Shown here piece after piece: positions 1 through 12,389 of a stretch of DNA of 64,000 nt (position 1 is the stretch's first letter; each line of letters opens with the position of its first letter). Location of the stretch: the NCBI RefSeq assembly GCF_008831285.2, contig NC_045143.1, positions 16,032,464-16,096,463 of the forward strand. Direction: 5' to 3'. This stretch comes from Nymphaea colorata (Eukaryota; Streptophyta; Magnoliopsida; Nymphaeales; Nymphaeaceae). Below the pieces are notes generated by a model, which searched no databases, was not told the origin of the DNA, and worked only from the letters and a program-made list of their open reading frames with translations. The position numbers and the translations under genes are program-made.

Positions 1-59
1 CGTGATGTGCTACTGGGAATCATCGAAAGCATTCATGGTTTAACAATCTAAGGATCCTA

Positions 60-215
60 CGTCAGATCACTTAGATCCATTGGACTCTTCTGTAAATCTG
101 GTGAGCCATCAACCTCATTGCAATGGTGCAAATAATAAAGCCTGAACTCGACGTTAAAATTGATTCACTGCAAGACTAACAATTTGGTGGATGCTCTTTC
201 CCAAGTAGTATAAGT
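60..215 (+). pseudogene. Possible decayed gypsy RNase H fragment
   Basis: In one plus-strand frame this stretch reads with two stops but ends in NNLVDALSQ. This resembles the N-x-V-A-D-A-L-S-R motif that closes the RNase H domain of Ty3/gypsy polyproteins. A Trp-containing LQWCK stretch lies about 20 codons earlier, where those proteins have a QxRW-like motif. It could equally be chance. The window begins here, so the left context is missing. Confidence 0.25.
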
Positions 216-838
216 AAAATATTATTGTTTTAAGTTGTTGACAAGTGTAGATGTGCTTAATCGAGTATATGATATATGGCTGTTGGTTTGAATTCATTTG
301 ACGGAGGTGATTGGCCTTGAGCGGCAAAAGACACCTGAATCATAATCTGGTGGGCTCTCCTTCGACTTGCCGATCGACAGGAGAAAAGAAAGAAGCTAAA
401 GCAAAAGTCATGAGGGCCGTATGAAACTGTCTCTTTCCCGGATGTTCCTTTGGTGTCCTCTTGGTTTGCTTCTAAAAATATCCTGCAAAGATCAAATGGA
501 TCGCTTTTTTGGGTTCCTGAGATGGCCTTGATCGATGGGGATACGGGAGAGGGAGATTCATTAAGCGCCTGTTATCTATGGAGATTCTAATGAGAAAGCA
601 AGTAAAAAGACCTGTCATTTCATGCACCTCCAACACGGCAAGGGTCGGAGATGAATTAAGCACGAGAAGAGTACCTACTTGAACTACTTCAGAAATGGAA
701 ACAGATGGAATCTAGTGAGGCGACGGCAGACCTAAATGACCATTTTAGTCGCCCATGGTTGTTGTGGACGAGGATCGGTTCGGTTGTCCTCTGCTAGAAT
801 TTACAATTTTGTTTTGGTTGGCCTATATCAAATCAAAC

Positions 839-854
839 TATATATATATATATA
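839..854. repeat. (TA)n microsatellite
   Basis: Eight perfect TA units in AT-rich intergenic DNA. Confidence 0.9.
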
Positions 855-3249
855 CTTAATCCTGTGATCAGCATATCTCAATATTGTTTGGGACCAATTT
901 TAAAATTGGTTAGGTATTGGCAAGGCCTTGGCGCCAAATCACTTGTATCTGTTGTCATTTTTCAGATCTCCTCTTTTACCTGTCTTTTCTTTTGATCATT
1001 ATGCTTGTTTATCATATAATTTCTATGCTGGGGTTTGACATTGAGCGCGTAGCTATTTTTCAAAGCTGACGCTTGTCGGGTATGTTCCTCCGACAGGTCT
1101 TCAACACTGCTGTCCATCTTTCATGCTATGCTTATGCTAGCTGGACAAAAGAAAAGAGATCAGGGGAACGGAAGCCCTCACCTATAATGTAAGCCATGCA
1201 TTCATAAAGCCAAGCCAAGCATGTGTTGTAAGTGCAACAAGACCATTCTCTAACCCCTGATAACAAAGAGTTAGTTAAAAGGCAAGCAAGGGAGAGAAAT
1301 GATTTTGACTAAACACAGAAGAAAGTGGGATGGGTGCTTTGCCATGTCCAGTTTTTGGTGTCCGCGGAACATGAAACAAACACCCTGTCGCTTCACATGT
1401 GAGCCATCATGACTCAAGAAAGGAACACCAACCCCAATCGCTTCCTTGGGCGAGGAGAAACTGCCTGCCCTATGACGGTTCAAAGGTTTAGCTTCCGAAC
1501 TACTTGCACCTTGGAACCGGACTTGTATGTAGACGTTGAGGAGTGGCATCATATTCATATAGAGAATGGAGACTTTGCAAAATTGCCCACGGTGAAGAAA
1601 TAGTCTTTCTTTTATCTTTTTATTTTTTGAGCAGTGATAATGTGTAGAAAAGGCGCAATAGAAAGGAAGTTGAAACCAAAGGACTAATAGGCCCAAGATA
1701 TTATTACCTTTAACACAAAGAGATCACTCGAGAATGAGAGGTTTCACTTTTGATGTTGACCTTGGAAGGGCAGACTGATATGCACGCACGCCTTCCTACA
1801 CACCTTCCTTCCGATGCAGGTTGAAGTTGATCGCGACCAACTTTGTCCTCCTAAAGGGTCTCCTATTCTCTCCTATTTGGTTTGGTTTGGGTTCAAGTAA
1901 GGTGGGGGCCTGATTAGCGGTGGCCGCACTAAGGAGCAGTTTATGTGTAGTGCCCTTGGTATTTCAATTCTAATTGCTTAATTTGTTAACAATTAAAGGC
2001 AAATTTGTTGCACCACCTCTTTTGATGCTACTTGGAATATATTGTTGGGTGAGCAACATAGGTATTTCATCTTACCTTACCACTCAACAAAAGGTTGGAA
2101 ACCTCCACCCTTTCCTTCATTTTTATAGGATTCAGGTTTGCTTTCATTGCCTCCGGTAATATGATTCGCTATGCTTTAGCTTGTACGTTGGTGCCTTATT
2201 TTAAAGTACAATTCATTGGTGCTCTAAAGATTTGAAATTGAAACTGACTCTGCCTGCTAACCCCATCCACCCATTGCACCAGCCCTTTTCATACAACCAC
2301 TTAAAATGTGAAACTTGATTAGGACATTCGATTCATAGCTCAACCTTCTTCCTAAACTAAACACCATAAGGAAATAACTACATTTCCACTATTGGGGTGT
2401 CATGAGTCCTGTGGCGCCTCAAAGAGCAATGGTGGATATGACAAACTTTATCCTCTAAAAAGTTCTCGAAAAATAAAATTTTGCTTCTTCAAAAATCATA
2501 ATTTGCCCCTAAAAAAACAAATTGGAAAATACACTTGGACTCTATGAATAAGAGTTTTCAGAAAATTTATTTGGTTGTATCTTTAAGCTTCCTCAACGAA
2601 AAAAAGAGAGAAGAAAAAAGAAAACTCTAGCTCCGGCCTAGCCATCGGTTAGGTTTTGTATGAGTTATAAGGAAAACACAAGTTTGCCCTGCTTGAGGCA
2701 CCCAAATGTAGCCATCTCTTTTCACCAACCCATTCATCATTTCTATATAGCGTCTGCAACACCCTTTCCTTTTCTTTTTTCCCTTTCTACAATGCGAGGA
2801 AATGTCGACCAAAACAATATTGTGAAAAAATTTGAGCAACAACATGACAAGAGTTGGAAAAAGACTTCTCCTCTGACCACCTTCACTACTTGCTGGACGA
2901 CAAGCGAAGGAGTCGGCAGAGAATGTGTGTCAAATATTCTTAATACGTTGGGCACACGCTTCGAACGATCTGTATGTGCGCATGTGTTGTGGTTCCGATA
3001 CTTGAAGGAGGAACTTTGATGGTTTATTTATGTTACGACCTGAGAGGCAGAGGCGACGACGAGGCGCCCGATAACACGAATTATTGCAGCCATGGCGTGA
3101 CGTTGAATTGAGTTAAAGAGGCTGCCAAGAGGAATGAAGGGAGGCAGCTCCATCGCTTTGCCATCGATCTTCAACAACTACTTTTGCCTCGTTTTCCATT
3201 TTAATGATTAATCCTCCTCAGTCACGCTGAGGGACGTAGGTGCTAGGCT

Positions 3250-3250
<1 letters not shown>

Positions 3251-3282
<32 letters not shown>
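3251..3282. repeat. (AAAG)n microsatellite
   Basis: About eight uninterrupted tetranucleotide units. Confidence 0.9.
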
Positions 3283-5213
3283 ATGCGGTCAAAGTTTCAG
3301 GCGGTCGAGGCCCGCCCATTTTTTCTCGCACTAGCACGTCCAGGCCGTCCGCAGCGGCTACGATCTCGAAAAAGTCTTGTTAAACACGACGCCAGCACAT
3401 GGACGCAAGGTAAAGTAGCCAAGTCGTTGACTCTCTCTTCCAAAACCCCGTGCCTGCATGTGCCTGCTGCCGTACCCAGCTGACTGTACGGTACATGCAC
3501 GGCCATGGCAAATATCTAGGGAACTTCGTGAAAATCAGATCCTATTTGTTGTGTATAGATATATCCATACACATATGCGCTCCTTATATACTTCTCATGC
3601 TTGCGTGCTTTCAGGTTTTGTAGATTGGACGAGGTTCACGTTATAAAATGCAGGTTTTAAGAGAAGAAGTGATTGCTCATTAGGAGAAGCACAGATTAGG
3701 TAGGAAAAGAGGGGCATTTACAACATTGCAGGTGGGAATTACAGAGTCCATCTGCATTAAATGGTACCTGAGCTCGGGTGCTACACTAGGAGGAAAAATG
3801 GCCGGCTACTGGGAGAGCCGGAGCTTCTATCTTTAGAGCATCGTCAGTCTTACTAAGTTAGTGATGCATGAAATTCCCTAAAATGTTACTATGACTATAT
3901 GCCAGTTGAAAGGGTACCTTATTATCTTAAGTATATAACAAATAAAGTGAGGTGGATAACCGTCTTTTTGCTATTAATAAAATCGTCTGATAGTTGCAAA
4001 TTTGCCCAGAATGGTATGATGGTGCTTTCATATGTGATAACAAGTACGAAATTGAGTTGTTGCTGGAGTGGCTGTGGCAAAAAATCAGTGCAGCACAATA
4101 GACATTGTCCGTATCTAAGCGGGGAAAAGGGTTGGGTCTGAAGCGAAGCATGCATCGGATGAACAAAGCATCCGCCGTCCGGCGTTGCAGCTTGAGGCCC
4201 ATGATATATAGTAGGAAATCTAATATTGTAATCCGTAGTGATGATCTAATCCATTCAATACCACCAGGATCTAATGCAAGCATAATTGTAAGCTTACTCA
4301 AATTCACTTCCACCATTCAAAACAATTGTAAGCTTACTAAGATAACTCTATGGATGGGCACACCTAAAATTAGTAATTATGAGAAATCCTGGTACTATAA
4401 GGAGTTGAATACCATGTGCATATTTGGATTAGCATTTGTAGTAGTGAGTTTTGGAGTAATTTGACGATTAGGTAAAATTTAATACTTTTGCAAATTTATG
4501 GACAAAGTTTAGGTCTATCTACGTAGACCATGCTGAAGAGAGTCGAGTGTGAAACTCTTAAAACTCATTGAACATGAGGTCTTGGAGTCCAATTCCCTAT
4601 GTGGCCAACCCTTCTATACACCAATTCCTCCTAAAACTGAAGCCTGAGCATGTGCAAGGATGGCTTAGATTTACCACCACTACTAGTAGTACCTTAGAAA
4701 AATAAAAAAGTTGTTGCCATTAGCATGACATACTTTCCCTTTAACCGTGAAATCATATCAAAAGCAAACTTCGTTTTCATTGTTAGTCCTCTCCTAGAGA
4801 AGCAATGATGAGGAGAAGAACTTATTAAGAAAGAAAAAAACAAAGGCAAGTAGGCAGAGAAGGGAAGGAAAGAAAAAGCTGCCAATATTTGAAGTGGGGA
4901 GGGTTATTGGGCATTGGGTGCAAGAAGATTAAAAGCAAGCGCTACTCTTCCCTCCCGCAGCCCCTACCTACCTACAAATTAATCACGTACGAAAAGATAC
5001 GACGTACTACTGTGGGACCGATGGACATGGCCTTACCACTCGGCCATGCCGCCTCCCCCACCATCCGAGTCCCTGTGAAGTGAAGAAGACTTACGGCAGA
5101 AAAGAAAAAACGGAGAAACAAATGAGAAATGACAAGAAAAGCGTTACGGAATTATTTTAAATGTTAGAGAGTAGGCGAAAAAGGCGGTCGTCTTCCTCGT
5201 ATTTAATTTTGTT

Positions 5214-5220
5214 TATAAAA
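5214..5220 (+). promoter_or_regulatory. Probable TATA box of the LAX gene
   Basis: TATAAAA lies about 775 bp before the LAX start codon and is followed about 30 bp on by a purine-rich GAGAGG segment where transcription could start. This predicts a leader of roughly 740 nt before splicing. Inferred from position and motif only. Confidence 0.5.
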
Positions 5221-5307
5221 CGGGGAGAGGAAGAGGACGGGAGGGAAAGCGAGTCAGAAGAGAGCGAGAAAGAGGTTGGGACAGAAGGATCATCGATCGG
5301 CGATTGG

Positions 5308-5313
5308 TGTCTC
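5308..5313 (+). promoter_or_regulatory. AuxRE core TGTCTC in the LAX leader
   Basis: A single exact auxin-response element core (the ARF-binding motif) lies in the predicted 5' leader of an auxin carrier gene. One six-base match is expected often by chance, so function is not shown. Confidence 0.3.
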
Positions 5314-5809
5314 TTTTTTTTATGTACAGTAACGAGTTAAACATCTCTTTCTCTCCAGCGACAGTCCGCGCCGGTTTGAGAGAGAGAGAGAGGCAGCCAG
5401 CAGGTGTTCGAGTGCAGCGAGCGAGCAGTACGGGCTAGAAGGCGAGGACATCGGGGAGGATCTCCAGTGATAGATACTGTGGAGGGCGAGAGCGGCGGTC
5501 GTTGCGGCGCCCATTTACTGCGGCCCTGCTAGCCACGCGCTCAGAATTTGGGCAGCAAGGAAAAGAAGGCCCCAGTCCGGCAATAAATCGGCAAGTCTTT
5601 CTTTTTCCCACTCTCTTTCTTATAACACCTGGTCTGGTATCGAGTTATAAACGACCAAGTGACATCCCTTCCTTGCATCATCCTCTCGCTTAGCTCTCGT
5701 GGTCACACTTGTTCCCATCTTCCAAATACGTTACGAAGGCTTCGTAGATCCAGACAGAGAGGCGAGGCGGGTTTCCTTTTTATCCTGTTTGGCTTTCGAA
5801 GAAGAGACC

Positions 5810-5951
5810 GTGAGTTTGACGGATGTTTCGGTTTCGTTTTCCTTCTTTGATTCTCTGAAAATGGGGCGGCCCCTCTTTTGTCTCACTGAGCATTTGTTGA
5901 CCGTTCGCACCATTTCCGTTTTCTTTTCGCTCATGCTGTTGCATTTAACAG
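5810..5951 (+). other. Probable 5' UTR intron of the LAX gene
   Basis: The donor GTGAGT at 5810 pairs with a strong acceptor at 5951: a pyrimidine-rich tract, a CTCATG-like branch region and AACAG. It ends 39 nt before the LAX ATG. Unspliced, an upstream ATG at 5699 opens a frame that runs over the LAX start to 6094. After this splice the same upstream frame stops at 5961-5963, before the LAX ATG. Predicted only. Confidence 0.45.
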
Positions 5952-5990
5952 ATCAGCAAGTGAGCGAGGGAGAGGAACGCCGACAGACAG

Positions 5991-8900
5991 ATGGTGCCGC
6001 AGAAGCAGGGGGAGGAGGCGATCGTGCCACAATGCAACGAGACGGAGCGCGATGGGAAGGAGGAAGGAGACGCGGAGGAGAACTCCGGGATTAACGTCAA
6101 GAGCCTCCTCTGGCACGGTGGTTCTGTCTATGACGCTTGGTTCAGTTGCGCCTCCAACCAGGTAAACGACCTAAAAAACGAGGTAGAGGAGGATCACCTC
6201 TCGCTCTCGCTCCCCCAACCCGTTTTTCCCCGCTTACCGGTTATGCTATTTATCTATTCCATTATCTGTTTATTTTGGTGGCTGGGTACAGGTAGCTCAA
6301 GTATTGCTGACGCTGCCATATTCCTTCTCTCAATTGGGGATGCTCTCTGGGATCATCCTGCAGATCTTCTACGGCCTGCTTGGGAGTTGGACGGCTTACC
6401 TTATCAGTGTTCTGTATGTGGAGTATCGAAGCAGGAAGGAGAAGGAGGAGAACGCTGACTTTAAGAACCATGTCATTCAGGCAAGTATCAGCAACACCTT
6501 TTGGCGTTTTGATTACAACAAATGGTGGCTTTCCTCTTCTTTTCATGGCTGGTTAACTTGTAATCTAATTTTCTGCTTTTTTTTTTTTCCCTCGGTTTTG
6601 TTGAGATCAGTGGTTCGAAGTTCTCGATGGGTTGCTTGGAAGCAAGTGGAAAGCCATTGGACTCGCTTTCAACTGCACCTTTTTGCTCTTTGGAGCAGTG
6701 ATTCAACTGATTGCATGCGCCAGGTGAAATGAACTCTCTCTCTTTCCCTCCTGAAACAATATTACTCACCCTTTAATTTTTCCATGCGGAAATTCAAATT
6801 ATTTTTCCATTGATGGGCAGTAATATTTACTACATCAATGACCGGCTGGATAAGAGGACCTGGACGTACATTTTCGGCGCATGTTGCGCTACGACTGTTT
6901 TCATCCCTTCGTTTCACAATTACCGAATTTGGTCATTTTTGGGGCTCGGAATGACCACCTACACTGCTTGGTATTTAACGGCCGCCGCCCTTGTCCACGG
7001 CCAGGTAAAAATTTTTCGATCTAAAGAAAATATTTTAAGAAATGTATTTCTTATTTATTTATGAAACATGTCCGACTGATCCTAGCTCTATGAAGGGAAG
7101 CTCTCTCTCATTCTCTTTATTTGGTTCCGGACAGATTGAAGGAGTTCAGCATACGGGTCCCACCCAACTGGTTCTGTATTTCACCGGCGCCACCAATATA
7201 TTGTACACATTCGGCGGCCACGCCGTCACAGTGTGAGTTTTCGTTCCTTTTGGCTCTTGGAGAGTGCTCTTTTATAATTATATATACGTATAGGGCAAGC
7301 TCTTCTGTACTGGTGTATGCTTTCCGCGACCTTTCTCAAGACGGCATCCGGCAGTGCATTATTGCGGATTGGATGCTCTTCTCCCTTTCTGGTCACGTGT
7401 CAAAGTCCCAGTCAATCCTATGAACCATAAATTGAATTTCCGCAAGATAGTGTTCTTTCTTTCGCTTCACCCTCCACACTCTGTTTCTGGGCGTAATGGA
7501 CGACACGCTTCTTGAAGGTTATTTTGCCTGCGCCGGGCATCTTCCGAATGTGTAATCCTAGTGCGTGACGTGAGGGGCTTTTATCCATCTCGGCACTGCC
7601 ACTTTTACTGTTTTTACCTTCTTCATCATATTCATTCTTATTGTGGATTATAAGATTTCCATGGAGACGTTAGAGAGAGAGCGATGATCGACGTAGACGA
7701 AATTACGCATTAGATTAATTTGCAGTTTTCCATAAACCGTCAATCGAAGGAAGGAAATAACGTTGATTCTGGTGTTGTATGTGGGTGTGTGGGGGTCGGA
7801 TAGTGAGATCATGCACGCGATGTGGAAGCCTCAGAAATTCAAGTACATCTATTTCCTGGCCACACTGTACGTGTTCACCTTGACGCTGCCATCAGCTGCG
7901 GCCATGTACTGGGCCTTCGGCGACCTCCTCCTTAACCACTCCAACGCTTTCTCCCTCCTTCCCCAGTCTGGCTGGCGAGACTCTGCCGTTATCCTTATGC
8001 TTATTCACCAAGTTGGTACCATTTGCTCTCTGTTTCTCTCTCTCTCTCTCTCTCTCTGTTTTTTTCCCTTCTCTGTTCCTGTCTGCGGTGAACGCTTATG
8101 TTGATTGCTGCATGTGCTTTGGCAGTTCATCACCTTCGGCTTTGCGTCCACTCCTCTTTACTTCGTGTGGGAGAAGGTGATCGGGGTGCACGACACCCAG
8201 AGCATATGCCTGAGGGCGGTGGCGCGGCTGCCGGTGGTCATACCCATCTGGTTCCTAGCGATCATCTTCCCCTTCTTCGGTCCCATCAACTCCGCCGTCG
8301 GTGCCCTGCTGGTCAGCTTCACCGTCTACATCATTCCCGCCGCGGCCCACATGTTGACCTACAAGAGCGCTGCTGCTAGACAGGTAAACGTCCTAGTTTC
8401 TTTCGCTGGCCAACTGGCACGGGCACCGCTAAATCCACACCCAAACTTCCGTGGCACCAGTTGCAGCTAAGTGACATGGATGATCTGTTTGGCTCTAAAA
8501 CTTTAAAAGGACACATAGAGACTATGTGTCTAAATATATTGTGTGGGTGTGTGCGTCAGCGCGTGTGTGCGAGAGAGAAATTACTCAATGAGACCTCAAC
8601 CAGTCTTTCTTTCTTCTTAAACTGAAAGAAAAGAGATCACTAGGAAGTTCTAGTTGTTTGTTCGCATTATGAAAGGGACATAATATTCTGGGAATTGCGG
8701 TGGAGGGTAGTAGGGGTTGGAAAGAGATGGAAGTTCAGTTCTGTATACTACCTCCGTGTACATCGGAACGGACCTTACTATCAAAGGGTGCACACACATT
8801 TATCATTTATAGATGTGGACCTCAAACTGAGTCTCGTTTTTCATTTTTGAATGTTTTATATGCTTTATCAGAATGCAGCGGAGAAGCCACCCTTCTTCCT

Positions 8901-9102
8901 TCCAAGCTGGACAGCGATGTACGTGGTGAACGCGTTGGTGGTGGTGTGGGTACTGATCGTGGGGTTTGGGTTCGGTGGATGGGCCAGCATGAGCAACTTC
9001 GTCAAGCAGGTCGACACCTTCGGTCTCTTCGCCAAGTGCTACCAATGTGCCCCCAAGAACCAACCTCCTGCTGCCGCTGCACCTGCCCCTGCCCGCCCTT
9101 AA
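5991..9102 (+). CDS. LAX: Auxin influx carrier, AUX1/LAX family
   Basis: This is a plasma-membrane auxin/proton symporter of the amino acid/auxin permease family (Aa_trans fold) that imports IAA into cells. Coding exons: 5991-6161, 6292-6480, 6611-6723, 6821-7004, 7135-7232, 7804-8011, 8126-8383 and 8872-9102. They join in phase to 483 aa; AUX1/LAX proteins are about 465-490 aa. Family signatures seen in order: NVKSLLWHGGSVYDAWFSCA near the N-terminus, LLTLPYSFSQLGMLSG, SVLYVEYRSRKE, NIYYINDRLDKRTWTYIFGA, IPSFHNYRIWSFLGLGMTTY, FTGATNILYTFGGHAVTVEI, MHAMWKPQKFK, FVWEKVIGVHD and a cytosolic Ala/Pro-rich tail. The start fits: an acidic N-terminus precedes the first conserved block, as in the family. 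Intron 2 (6481-6610) begins GCAAGT, not GT, and ends AG. Which member (AUX1 or LAX1-3) cannot be settled here. Confidence 0.97.
8035..8057. repeat. (TC)n microsatellite in LAX intron 6
   Basis: Uninterrupted TC units just after the donor of the sixth coding intron. They do not disturb splice sites. Confidence 0.85.
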
Positions 9103-9139
9103 GGGCCAGAGGCTGCTCACTCAATTCACATAGATCTCC

Positions 9140-9174
<35 letters not shown>

Positions 9175-9735
9175 ATGTTCCTTTAAAATCCAATGTAAGC
9201 CAAGGAAAAAAAAAACAGCATGCCTCCCATCTGTGGATCCAAAAGGTACGCCTTATTTACTTAGTAAATAGCTTCATCTTCTTAGTCATTGTATTTGTGG
9301 ATGCTAGTCGAATGGTGTTGGCGTGCGCTGCTCGGTCGCTCTATCTCTCTCTCCCTGCCTCGTCCCCTCCATAGTACGTCTCGTCTCCTGTTTAACTAAG
9401 GGAAGGACGAGACCGCTTCGTGTCGGCGCCTGCGAAGGGGCTGAGAGTAGCTTTTGCCTCCCTGTCGTCGACTTTTGAAGAGTAAGGGAAGAGCGATCTG
9501 TCTTCATTGGCGTGTAAATCATAATTAGAGGCACTGCCTTTGGGGCCTTGGGCTTTGGTGCCTCACGCGCTTCTCTTCTCTGCACATGACCAATGATCTG
9601 ATATCGGGTCAAGGGCCAAGAAGTGTGGCTTTTGGTGGTGGGGGGAGGAGGATCTTGGAAGGCTCCTCCTTTTTGTTACTTCATTTTGAAGGTTGAGGCT
9701 CTGATTAATTAGTACGTGGTAATGGTATAACTATA
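9103..9735. other. 3' flank of the LAX gene
   Basis: Contains the likely 3' UTR, with a (CT)n microsatellite at about 9144-9171 starting some 40 bp after the stop. The long frame at 8700-9374 overlaps the last LAX exon out of frame and is not a gene. Nothing else recognised before the repeat that begins near 9736. Confidence 0.6.
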
Positions 9736-10358
9736 TGCTTTCTGTTGATATTTGCGCCAGTGGGATCGATGCATGGGACGGATGGGGTGCCACAAAATAT
9801 TTAAGTGGGGATGGTAGAGTATGCTTTTTGAAAGAGAATACATCATGATCAAACCTAATAATGGAGGGCTTAGCGTCGGCTACCTTTTCCTATTTGAGGT
9901 AGGAAGTAAGCGAAAAAGGAGAAAATAAAGTGGATTTCTGTGCGTATGCGTTATCAAGAGCTCTCGTTTGTAGAGAGGTGTTTGTGGTTAGTAGAGTGGT
10001 GTTTGTGTTCCTTTTGTTTATTCCAAGTTGGCATCCTTCTTTCAGTGGGTTCGTGCGAATCCTTCCATTAGAAAGGGGGGAAATATGGCTCCATGTGTCT
10101 TTTCTAGTCCGTATGAGAATCCAATCCGCTTTAATTGTAGGTTTGGTGGAGCAACAGCAATCGGGCCTGGCCGGCCGCCCGCCGACTCATTTTGCGTCTT
10201 GAATTTATGGAATGCCGTCTTGTATTTTATCATGTATGGGTAAGAAGAAAGGAACTTTTATATGCACTGTTATAAAGAACAATATGTGTGGGATCAATCC
10301 AAATACTCTAGTCATCCTGGACCAATATTCTCCGTCGGCTGTTAGTATAGGGCTGACT

Positions 10359-10363
10359 CTTTT
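10359..10363. repeat. Left target duplication of the non-autonomous LTR element (decayed)
   Basis: Reads CTTTT against CTCTC at 12390-12394. The uninterrupted second copy of the region (around 16571) has CTCTC at this place, so the left duplicate seems to have changed by two C-to-T steps. Confidence 0.7.
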
Positions 10364-11076
10364 TGTCACGGGTCGAGTTTCTCCGACCTGCGCGGCGCCA
10401 AAGGCGTTTCCCAAAGCCTTCGGCCAGCCTGACCCATCTTTTAAGCTAGCGGAAGCATTCATCATTATTCGGGACTGTGGACTAGACGAGGAGTGCTAAG
10501 CACTCGGCACACCATCACCCAGGTTTATCCCATTGTCGACCACCGGCAAGCCGTGGCCATGAGGCTCTGTCAGAACTTTACCATTCTTCCAAGTGTCTAT
10601 CCACATCCAAACGAAATCTGCGTGGGGGTAGACTTCCCTTGGGAGGAAGTCCCCAGCCGAAGCCAGTTGACGATTATATGTCATTAAGTAAGGCGGCCGA
10701 CCATCGCCCTACTCGACGATGAGCATTCACTTGCTCACCCCCGCGTGACTCTACGCGGTTGTGGAACGCAGCGTATGCGCCCACTGGGGGAATTGCCCCT
10801 AACCCACGCGCACCACCCCCTTGTGTATCCAAACACTACGCGTGGGGAACCCACTGGATTCCCCAACGACGGACTTGCACTTCCAAAGGGACTGTTGATC
10901 TTGATGCGTTTAAACGCCTTGTCACTGCACCACCGCGCTGCACATTCCACGTGCATTGCTTTCTGCTTGACTCGGCGATCGATTGATCCCCACATGCCTT
11001 CCAACTATGCCTAAGCTGGCCAAGCAGCATTACCTTTTACTGGCTTGGCCGGGCCAGACACAGTCGACCGGCAACA
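10364..11076 (-). repeat. 3' LTR of the non-autonomous element
   Basis: 713 bp, begins TGTCACGGGT and ends CGGCAACA on the plus strand. It lies downstream in element orientation. Confidence 0.9.
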
Positions 11077-11671
11077 CTCTCCCACCGCCAAAATCGTCAC
11101 TGACCTCAGTGACTTTGCCCCGATCGATAGAAGTTCAGTTACCGTTCCCTTGATTTCTTTTGAACTGAGCCTTCATCCGTTCGTCTGGTTGACGCACCCG
11201 TCACGTCGTGGCTAGCTGCCTTATCGGGTGTTTTGCCTCTAGTCCATTTCTCAACATCATCCCACTTTTCTGTCACTATTTGCACTTTTCCTTAGTAAAG
11301 CCCGGAACATATCCGACGACCACTAAGTTTCAAACTCCCAAGCTGTGTTGCCAACCCGTGCACATACTCCTTCCTCGAGACATGTCAACACTAAGGGCAC
11401 TTGCCCTTCTAGACAATCCTTTTTCACGCCGGGTCTCACCCTATCTGTCTCAGCGAGTGGCTCTCTTGGCCCTTCAGCTCCTGACGCCCAGACACCATCT
11501 TCGGAACGTGTGATCTCCATCTGGCCAACACCAACGCGGTCACCTGAACCAGTGTCCGACGAACATGCCCGAACCCTTAGGGCACCAAACAAGCCAACGT
11601 TTTTCTTTGAACCACTTGTTTGTTATCATCGCAGCGTTCTCATCTTTCAAGTTCCCTTCGAGAAATCGTCT

Positions 11672-11683
11672 GCTCTGATACCA
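11672..11683 (-). other. Primer-binding site (initiator tRNA-Met)
   Basis: Minus strand TGGTATCAGAGC, the canonical plant retroelement PBS matching the 3' end of tRNA-iMet, two bases from the LTR edge. Confidence 0.9.
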
Positions 11684-11685
11684 CT

Positions 11686-12389
11686 TGTCACGGGCCGAGT
11701 TTCTCCGACCCGCGCGGCGCCGAAGGCGTTCCCCAAAGCCTTCGGCCAGCCTGACCCATCTTTTAAGCTAGCAGAAGCATTCATCATTATTCGGGACTGT
11801 GGACTAGACGAGGAGTGCTAAGCACTCGGCACACCATCACCCAGGTTTATTCCATTGTCGACCATCGGCAAGTCGTGGCCATGAGGCCCTGTCAGAACTT
11901 TACCATTCTTCCAAGTGTCTATCTACATCCAAACGAAATCTGGGTGGGGGTAGACTTCCCTTGGGAGGAAGTCCATAGCCGAAGCCAGTTGACGACTATA
12001 TGTCATTAAGTAAGGCGGCCGACCATCGCCCTACTCGACGATGAGCATTCACTTGCTCACCCCCGCGTGACTCTACGCGGTTGTGGAACGCAGCGTATGC
12101 GCCCACTGGGGGAATTGCCCCTAACCCATGCGCACCCCCTTGTGTATCCAAACACTACGCGTGGGGAACCCACTGGATTCCCCAACGACGGACTTGCAGT
12201 TCCAAAGGGACTGCTGTTCTTGATGCATTTAAACACCTTGTCACTGCACCACCGCGCTGCACATTCCACGTGCATTGCTTTCTGCTTGACTCGGCGACCG
12301 ATTGATCCCACATGCCTTCCAACTATGCCTAAGCTGGCAGCATTACCTTTTACTGGCTTGGCCGGGCCAGACACAGTCGACCGGCAACA
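11686..12389 (-). repeat. 5' LTR of the non-autonomous element
   Basis: 704 bp, begins TGTCACGGGC and ends CGGCAACA on the plus strand. It is next to the primer-binding site, so it is the upstream LTR in element orientation. Confidence 0.9.

Larger units (their letters stand above)
216..5213. other. Intergenic DNA upstream of the LAX gene
   Basis: I recognise no gene here. The open frames, up to 141 codons (minus strand 1271-1696) and 119 codons (plus 2660-3019), show no known motif and no convincing splice framework. It contains a (TA)n run at 839-854 and an (AAAG)n run at 3251-3282. The last few hundred bases before 5214 should hold the LAX promoter. Confidence 0.6.
10364..12389 (-). mobile_element. 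Non-autonomous LTR retrotransposon, 2.0 kb
   Basis: Two LTRs (10364-11076, 713 bp; 11686-12389, 704 bp) flank 609 bp without a retrotransposon reading frame. In plus orientation the LTRs run TGTCAC...GGCAACA, which is TG...CA on the minus strand. A minus-strand primer-binding site, TGGTATCAGAGC, complementary to the 3' end of initiator tRNA-Met, lies at 11672-11683, two bases inside the 5' LTR. A purine-rich tract (minus strand) at about 11077-11092 abuts the other LTR. The LTRs differ by roughly 25 substitutions plus 3-, 1- and 5-bp gaps by eye (3-4%), so the insertion is old. No Gag or Pol is encoded, so movement needed enzymes in trans. Confidence 0.9.

Noticed and set aside
1271-1696. 141-codon minus-strand frame
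   Set aside because: No recognisable domain, and the antisense strand is equally open, so coding direction is not supported.
8700-9374. 224-codon plus-strand frame
   Set aside because: It overlaps the last LAX exon in another frame and runs through the CT microsatellite.
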